Source: JALXDT01 sp964634755
GTDB lineage: Bacteria > Acidobacteriota > Aminicenantia > JAMOAD01
DNA: 17,744 nucleotides
Direction: 5' to 3'
NCBI GenBank assembly: GCA_964634755.1
Contig: CAZWJH010000053.1
Location: 1-17,744, forward strand
Each line of letters begins with the position of its first letter. The stretch's first letter is position 1. The notes beneath the pieces were generated by a model. It ran no database searches, had not been told where the DNA came from, and saw only the letters and a list, made by a program, of their open reading frames with translations. Of the stretch, positions 14,382 through 17,744 are shown piece after piece. Made by a program: the position numbers and the translations under genes.

Positions 14382-15434
14382 ATGAAGAAAATATTTAAAG
14401 GCTTAATTTTTAGAAAAGATCACTTTGAGAAAGATCTTATTGGAGTTGACGATGGAAAAATAGCAAGCATTCCAGAAGGAGCTTTTTTTGAAAGTATTTT
14501 TTACATCATCCCCCCTTTTATTGAAGCTCACATACATGGTGGTTGGGGATACGATTTTCAGCGTGGAGAGTTTGATCAGCTTGAGAAAATCTTAATAAGA
14601 AAAGGTATTGGCGTTGCTGTTCCTACCTTAATGAATGACTCTCTTGAAAACCTAAAAAAGATTTCAAAAAAATTCAGAGAGTATAAAGAAAAAAAGGGAA
14701 ATAGCATTTTCCCCTTTTTAAGAGTGGAAGGTCCCTTTATCAGTACATATAAAAGGGGAGCTCAGGATGAAGCTTCAATTTTAAAAGCAACGAGAAAAAA
14801 TATAGATAATTTTCTTTCTATAAAGGAGATAAGGAACTTTACATTTGCCCCGGAAAGAGAAAATGCGGAATATCTTGTTAAAAAAGCTCTAACAAAGGGA
14901 AAAATCCCCTCTATAGGCCATAGTAACGCATCTTTTTCTGATTTTGAAAAAATTTACGAACTCGGAGTAAGACACATGACTCACTTTCCCAATGCGATGA
15001 GCTCTTTCCACCACAGGGAAATAGGACTCACAGGAGCAGGTTTGTTGTGCCAGCTTGATTTGGAGATTATCGCAGATTGTATTCATACATCAAAGGAATT
15101 TTTAAAGCTTGTTTACAAATTCAAAAAAGGAAACTTTGCCATAGTATCGGATTTAATTCCGCCTGCCTTCACTGATAATTTCGGAAGAAAGATAACAAAT
15201 GAAGAAGAGACACTTTTGGGGGGAGGGACTCTGGTTTCAGAGCAGATTAAAATTTTAAAGGAATTGGGATTTGATTTAGAGGATATAATAAAATTAGCCG
15301 TCATAAATAATAGAAAATTTTTTAATCTTCCGATACCCCTTCTAAAAGAAGGAGAAGAAGCTTCTTTTGTAATTTTAGACAAAGAGCTTAATATAGAAAA
15401 GATTTTCTACAAAGGAGAGGAGGTAAAGAGCTAA
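14382..15434 (+). CDS. nagA: N-acetylglucosamine-6-phosphate deacetylase
   Basis: Cytoplasmic amidohydrolase that removes acetate from GlcNAc-6-phosphate during amino-sugar or peptidoglycan recycling. The product is 350 residues, slightly short for NagA (about 380). Metal and catalytic residues are visible: HIH (H50, H52) in PPFIEAHIHGG, E116 in VEGPFIS, H180 in IGHSNAS, H201 in THFPNAM, H235 in IADCIH, and the catalytic aspartate D257 in VSDLIPPA where most NagA have VTDA. The ATG at 14382 begins directly with the family N-terminus. An ATG at 14364 adds six residues but sits within or beside a possible -10 element. Neither start has a good ribosome binding site. No nagB or sugar transporter is adjacent, so it may be recycling rather than uptake. 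Confidence 0.88.
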   Translation: MKKIFKGLIFRKDHFEKDLIGVDDGKIASIPEGAFFESIFYIIPPFIEAHIHGGWGYDFQRGEFDQLEKILIRKGIGVAVPTLMNDSLENLKKISKKFREYKEKKGNSIFPFLRVEGPFISTYKRGAQDEASILKATRKNIDNFLSIKEIRNFTFAPERENAEYLVKKALTKGKIPSIGHSNASFSDFEKIYELGVRHMTHFPNAMSSFHHREIGLTGAGLLCQLDLEIIADCIHTSKEFLKLVYKFKKGNFAIVSDLIPPAFTDNFGRKITNEEETLLGGGTLVSEQIKILKELGFDLEDIIKLAVINNRKFFNLPIPLLKEGEEASFVILDKELNIEKIFYKGEEVKS

Positions 15435-15453
15435 TTTACTTATTAAAGATGCA

Positions 15454-16125
15454 ATGGTAAAATTTAAGATGAAGTTTAAATGGGGGTTTTTTATTTTTTT
15501 TCTTTTTATTTTTATTTATCTGATTTTCAGCGGCTATATTTATTTACTATTAGAAATTCCCCTTAAAGTAAAAAGTCCTTCAAATGAAAAAATAAAAAAA
15601 ACCCATTATACTCATCTTGTTGTTCTGAGTGGTGGGTGCAGAGGATACAAAATATTAGGAATTAGCAGCAAAAAAAGGCTTGAGTCTGCTGTTGAACTTT
15701 ATAAAAAAGGAGTAAAGATAGTTCTTGCCGGAGAATTTTCCTGCGGAAGAGGGCAAAGAATTGGTTATCATTTCTTAATTTCAAAAGGTGTTCCCCAAAA
15801 AGATATAATCGAATTAAAAACATCAAGATCAACAATAGATGATTGCAAAAGAGCAGCTTTTTATTTAAAAAAAATGGATATAAAAAAACCTGTACTTATA
15901 ACCTCTTTCTACCATGCAAAAAGAGTGAAACTAATATTTTCCCATTTTTTCGGAAAAAATTTCATTCTATACTCCTCAAATATCTTTAGAGAAAAATTTG
16001 ATAATATGATCCAAAGAAGAAGACTTGCAAAACTTTTACTCCATGAATACGGAGGTTTTATCTACTGGTATTTGCAAAAATTCGGGATTTACAAATCAAA
16101 GGAATCAAAAAGGGGATACAGATGA
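15454..16125 (+). CDS. Membrane-anchored DUF218/YdcF-SanA family protein
   Basis: Protein of 223 residues with one N-terminal membrane anchor (about 10-34) after a basic start, followed by a DUF218 domain probably outside the cytoplasm. Seen: VVLSGG (56-61), RLESAVELYKKG (75-86), STIDDC (126-131) in place of the usual sTxeNa, and LITSFYHAKRV (148-158), the family's TSxxH motif. DUF218 proteins such as SanA, YdcF and ElyC are tied to envelope integrity or peptidoglycan/lipid carrier metabolism, but a biochemical activity is not settled. That fits its neighbours lptD and nagA. The start lacks a strong ribosome binding site; an ATG at 15469 is an alternative. It ends in a 4-base overlap with the next gene, so the two are co-translated. 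Confidence 0.82.
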   Translation: MVKFKMKFKWGFFIFFLFIFIYLIFSGYIYLLLEIPLKVKSPSNEKIKKTHYTHLVVLSGGCRGYKILGISSKKRLESAVELYKKGVKIVLAGEFSCGRGQRIGYHFLISKGVPQKDIIELKTSRSTIDDCKRAAFYLKKMDIKKPVLITSFYHAKRVKLIFSHFFGKNFILYSSNIFREKFDNMIQRRRLAKLLLHEYGGFIYWYLQKFGIYKSKESKRGYR

Positions 16126-17063
16126 CAGAAAGATATAATTCATTTAATAATCATCTTAAGGAGGTTTTTGGAGAGAAAGTTTACAAAATTCCCCTTGACC
16201 CGCATTTTCCCTGTCCTAACAAGGATGGAAAAATTTCAAAAGAGGGATGTATATTTTGTGACAAATATGGTAGTGGTCCGATAAAAACAGGCAGACTTAA
16301 AATAAAAGAACAGATAGGAACCGGCATGGAAAGAATTTCAAAAAAATACAAAGCTAAAAAATTCATAGCATACTTTCAGGCAAATACAAACACAGCAGCT
16401 TCCACAGAAAGACTACAAAAGATTTTTGACATAGCTCTCTCATTCAAGGATATTGTAGGAATCTCCATTGGTACAAGGCCTGATTGGGTTTTTTCCGATC
16501 ATCTTGAACTTTTGGAAAAATTAAACAAGCGAACATATCTCTGGGTAGAATTGGGGCTTCAAACAATTCATTCAAGGGGATTAAAATTTTTAAGAAGACA
16601 CCATGATCTTGCTGATTTTGTAAAAACCACCCTTGAGCTAAAAAAAAGGGGAATACGAGTTTGCGCACATACGATAATAGGAATTCCCGGAGAGGCGAAA
16701 GAGGATATGATTGAAACAGCAAGGTTTTTATCAGCTATAGAAGTTAACGGGGTGAAAATTCACTTACTTCACATCTTAAAAAACACTGATCTTGAAAAGC
16801 TTTATGAAGAAGGAAAAATAAAACTTCTTGAAAAGGATGAATATGTCTCTTTAACAGTTGACTTTTTAGAAAACCTTTCCCCCGGAATAATCATTCAAAG
16901 ACTTACGGGAGAAAGAGACAGGGAAATTTTCGTTGCTCCCCAATGGGCTTTAAACAAGCTTGATGTGATAGAATCAATCAGAAAAGAGTTCGAAAGGAGA
17001 AATTCCTATCAGGGGAAAAACTTGAATTTTTCAGCTCTGAGAAAATACCCTTTTCGGAAATAG
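16122..17063 (+). CDS. Radical SAM protein, YhcC/YtqA-like (TIGR01212 family)
   Basis: Cytoplasmic radical SAM protein of 313 residues, the normal length for this family. The 4Fe-4S cluster ligands are C31, C43 and C46 in a Cx11CxxC arrangement (CPNKDG then EGCIFC), the variant typical of YhcC/YtqA rather than the common CxxxCxxC. Further family segments are AYFQANTNT near 83-91, SIGTRPDW (114-121), WVELGLQTIH (141-150) and HTIIGIPGE. The reaction is not firmly established; YhcC-like proteins are proposed to act on RNA or as Elp3-like enzymes. AAAGGGG precedes the ATG, which overlaps the previous stop as ATGA. The C-terminus is basic and ends in PFRK. No terminator hairpin is obvious after the stop. 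Confidence 0.85.
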   Translation: MTERYNSFNNHLKEVFGEKVYKIPLDPHFPCPNKDGKISKEGCIFCDKYGSGPIKTGRLKIKEQIGTGMERISKKYKAKKFIAYFQANTNTAASTERLQKIFDIALSFKDIVGISIGTRPDWVFSDHLELLEKLNKRTYLWVELGLQTIHSRGLKFLRRHHDLADFVKTTLELKKRGIRVCAHTIIGIPGEAKEDMIETARFLSAIEVNGVKIHLLHILKNTDLEKLYEEGKIKLLEKDEYVSLTVDFLENLSPGIIIQRLTGERDREIFVAPQWALNKLDVIESIRKEFERRNSYQGKNLNFSALRKYPFRK

Positions 17064-17084
17064 ATTGTAATAATTTTCAAATTG

Positions 17085-17120
17085 CCCTTCCCTCCCCTCC
17101 ACTCTTGCATTCCTCCCTCC
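17085..17120. other. C-rich polypyrimidine tract in the intergenic region
   Basis: Between the radical SAM gene and the lipoprotein gene the plus strand has CCC-TT-CCC-T-CCCC-T-CC, an 11-base break, then CC-T-CCC-T-CC. The minus strand therefore carries closely spaced G-runs able in principle to form a two-tetrad G-quadruplex. It stands out against the AT-rich surroundings. The function is unknown; it could also just be a low-complexity spacer. Confidence 0.35.
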
Positions 17121-17159
17121 TTTATGGTAAATATATCTATTATGAAAGGGGCTATTGAT

Positions 17160-17744
17160 ATGAAAATAAAGCTCTCCTTGTTTCTTCTCTTAATTATTTT
17201 GCCATTCTTATCATTTCTTTCCTGTAAAAAACAATCGGAGCCTGAGCCTATTGTTGGTGGACCTGTTAGGGTTTATGTTACAAGTACATTTGATAATTCT
17301 TCTTTAAATAATATCCCTGTAACATTTGAGTGTAATGGGATGATATATGAGAAAGAAACAAATGGGGGAATGGCAAAAATAGATTTAGATGCACCAAAGC
17401 AATGTACAATTAAAGTAAATTTTAGTAATTCAGTTGCAAGTAGAAATAATGATTATATTCCATCAGTTTTAGAAAATATTGCATTAACAGGAAATAATGA
17501 GATAACATTAGATATAGTTGAGAAAGCAAAATTAAATCCTGATGGATATAGTTGGAAAGAGTTGTTAGATGCATATAGAGGGGGGCATAATGGAGCAGTT
17601 AATCAAGTTTGGGTTAAACAACCTGAGAAATGGATTGTTTATGATCCTAATAATGTTTTAAAGCAATATTCTGATCCAAAGAATAATCAAGTATTTAATA
17701 ATATTATGGAAGGATTTAGAGCAATACAAGAATATACAAATGGT
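17160..17744 (+). CDS. Putative lipoprotein, 3' end beyond the window (partial)
   Basis: An open frame of 195 codons runs to the window edge without a stop. The ATG has AAAGGGG eight bases upstream. Residues 1-22 form a lipoprotein signal peptide with a hydrophobic core and the lipobox FLSC, so C22 would be lipidated and the mature protein anchored on an envelope membrane. Residues 34-120 look like a beta-rich domain of the carboxypeptidase regulatory/Ig-like sort (PVRVYVTSTFDN, NNIPVTFECNG, ETNGGMAKIDLDAP). After that comes a less regular region with tryptophans (WKELL, VWVKQPEKWIVYDP). I do not recognise the family. Codon use in the mature part is unlike every other gene here: all 22 Asn codons are AAT and only one codon ends in C. 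That suggests transfer or an unusual repeat family. Confidence 0.7.
   Translation, partial: MKIKLSLFLLLIILPFLSFLSCKKQSEPEPIVGGPVRVYVTSTFDNSSLNNIPVTFECNGMIYEKETNGGMAKIDLDAPKQCTIKVNFSNSVASRNNDYIPSVLENIALTGNNEITLDIVEKAKLNPDGYSWKELLDAYRGGHNGAVNQVWVKQPEKWIVYDPNNVLKQYSDPKNNQVFNNIMEGFRAIQEYTNG

Noticed and set aside
17138..17143. TATTAT as -10 of the lipoprotein gene
   Set aside because: No TGn extension or -35 at the right spacing, and transcription would start almost on the ribosome binding site; too weak to list.

Overview
The window comes from an AT-rich bacterium with strong use of AGA arginine codons and thermophile-like proteins. LptD (LPS assembly at the outer membrane) points to a diderm. 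Rex and a quinone-independent, ferredoxin-type respiratory complex point to an anaerobic, probably fermentative metabolism. I cannot assign a phylum from sequence alone. The energy locus resembles the MBX/MBS-type loci of Thermococcales and Thermotogae, but the Thermotogae I know of lack LPS machinery.

Left edge (1-835): a plus-strand HAD phosphatase of the Gph type with an extended -10 promoter. It ends at a perfect 20-nt palindromic terminator that also closes the large minus-strand operon converging on it.

Centre (857-12029, minus strand): one tightly packed, translationally coupled operon of about 11 kb. Transcription order is rex, mrpE, mrpF, mrpG, MbhD-like, a MbhE+MrpB fusion, mrpC/NuoK-like, a 1063-residue double antiporter fusion, NuoH-like, NuoB-like, NuoC-like, NuoD-like, and finally a NuoI-like polyferredoxin fused to a GltD/NfnL-like FAD/NAD(P) oxidoreductase. 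The order matches the MBX plan (A,B,C,D,F,G,H',H,M,J,K,L,N). I infer an ion-translocating ferredoxin:NAD(P)+ oxidoreductase in the cytoplasmic membrane. Electrons would pass between ferredoxin and NAD(P)(H) through the NuoI-GltD and NuoB/C/D arm while the Mrp module moves Na+ or H+. The NuoD-like subunit has lost the second cysteine of both NiFe-binding motifs (each now C-x-x-E), so it is not a hydrogenase. The NuoB-like subunit keeps only three of the four canonical N2 cysteines. The NADH-sensing repressor Rex heads the operon, and a plausible Rex operator lies against its promoter, suggesting redox feedback.

Intergenic 12030-12213: divergent promoters for the rex operon and lptD. The lptD -10 is so close to the ATG that its mRNA is probably leaderless.

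Right part (12214-17063, plus strand): lptD, nagA (GlcNAc-6-phosphate deacetylase), a membrane-anchored DUF218/YdcF-like protein and a YhcC-like radical SAM protein. After a C-rich intergenic tract, a lipoprotein gene starts at 17160 and runs off the window. Its mature part uses almost no C-ending codons, unlike its neighbours. I saw no tRNA, rRNA, CRISPR array or insertion sequence.
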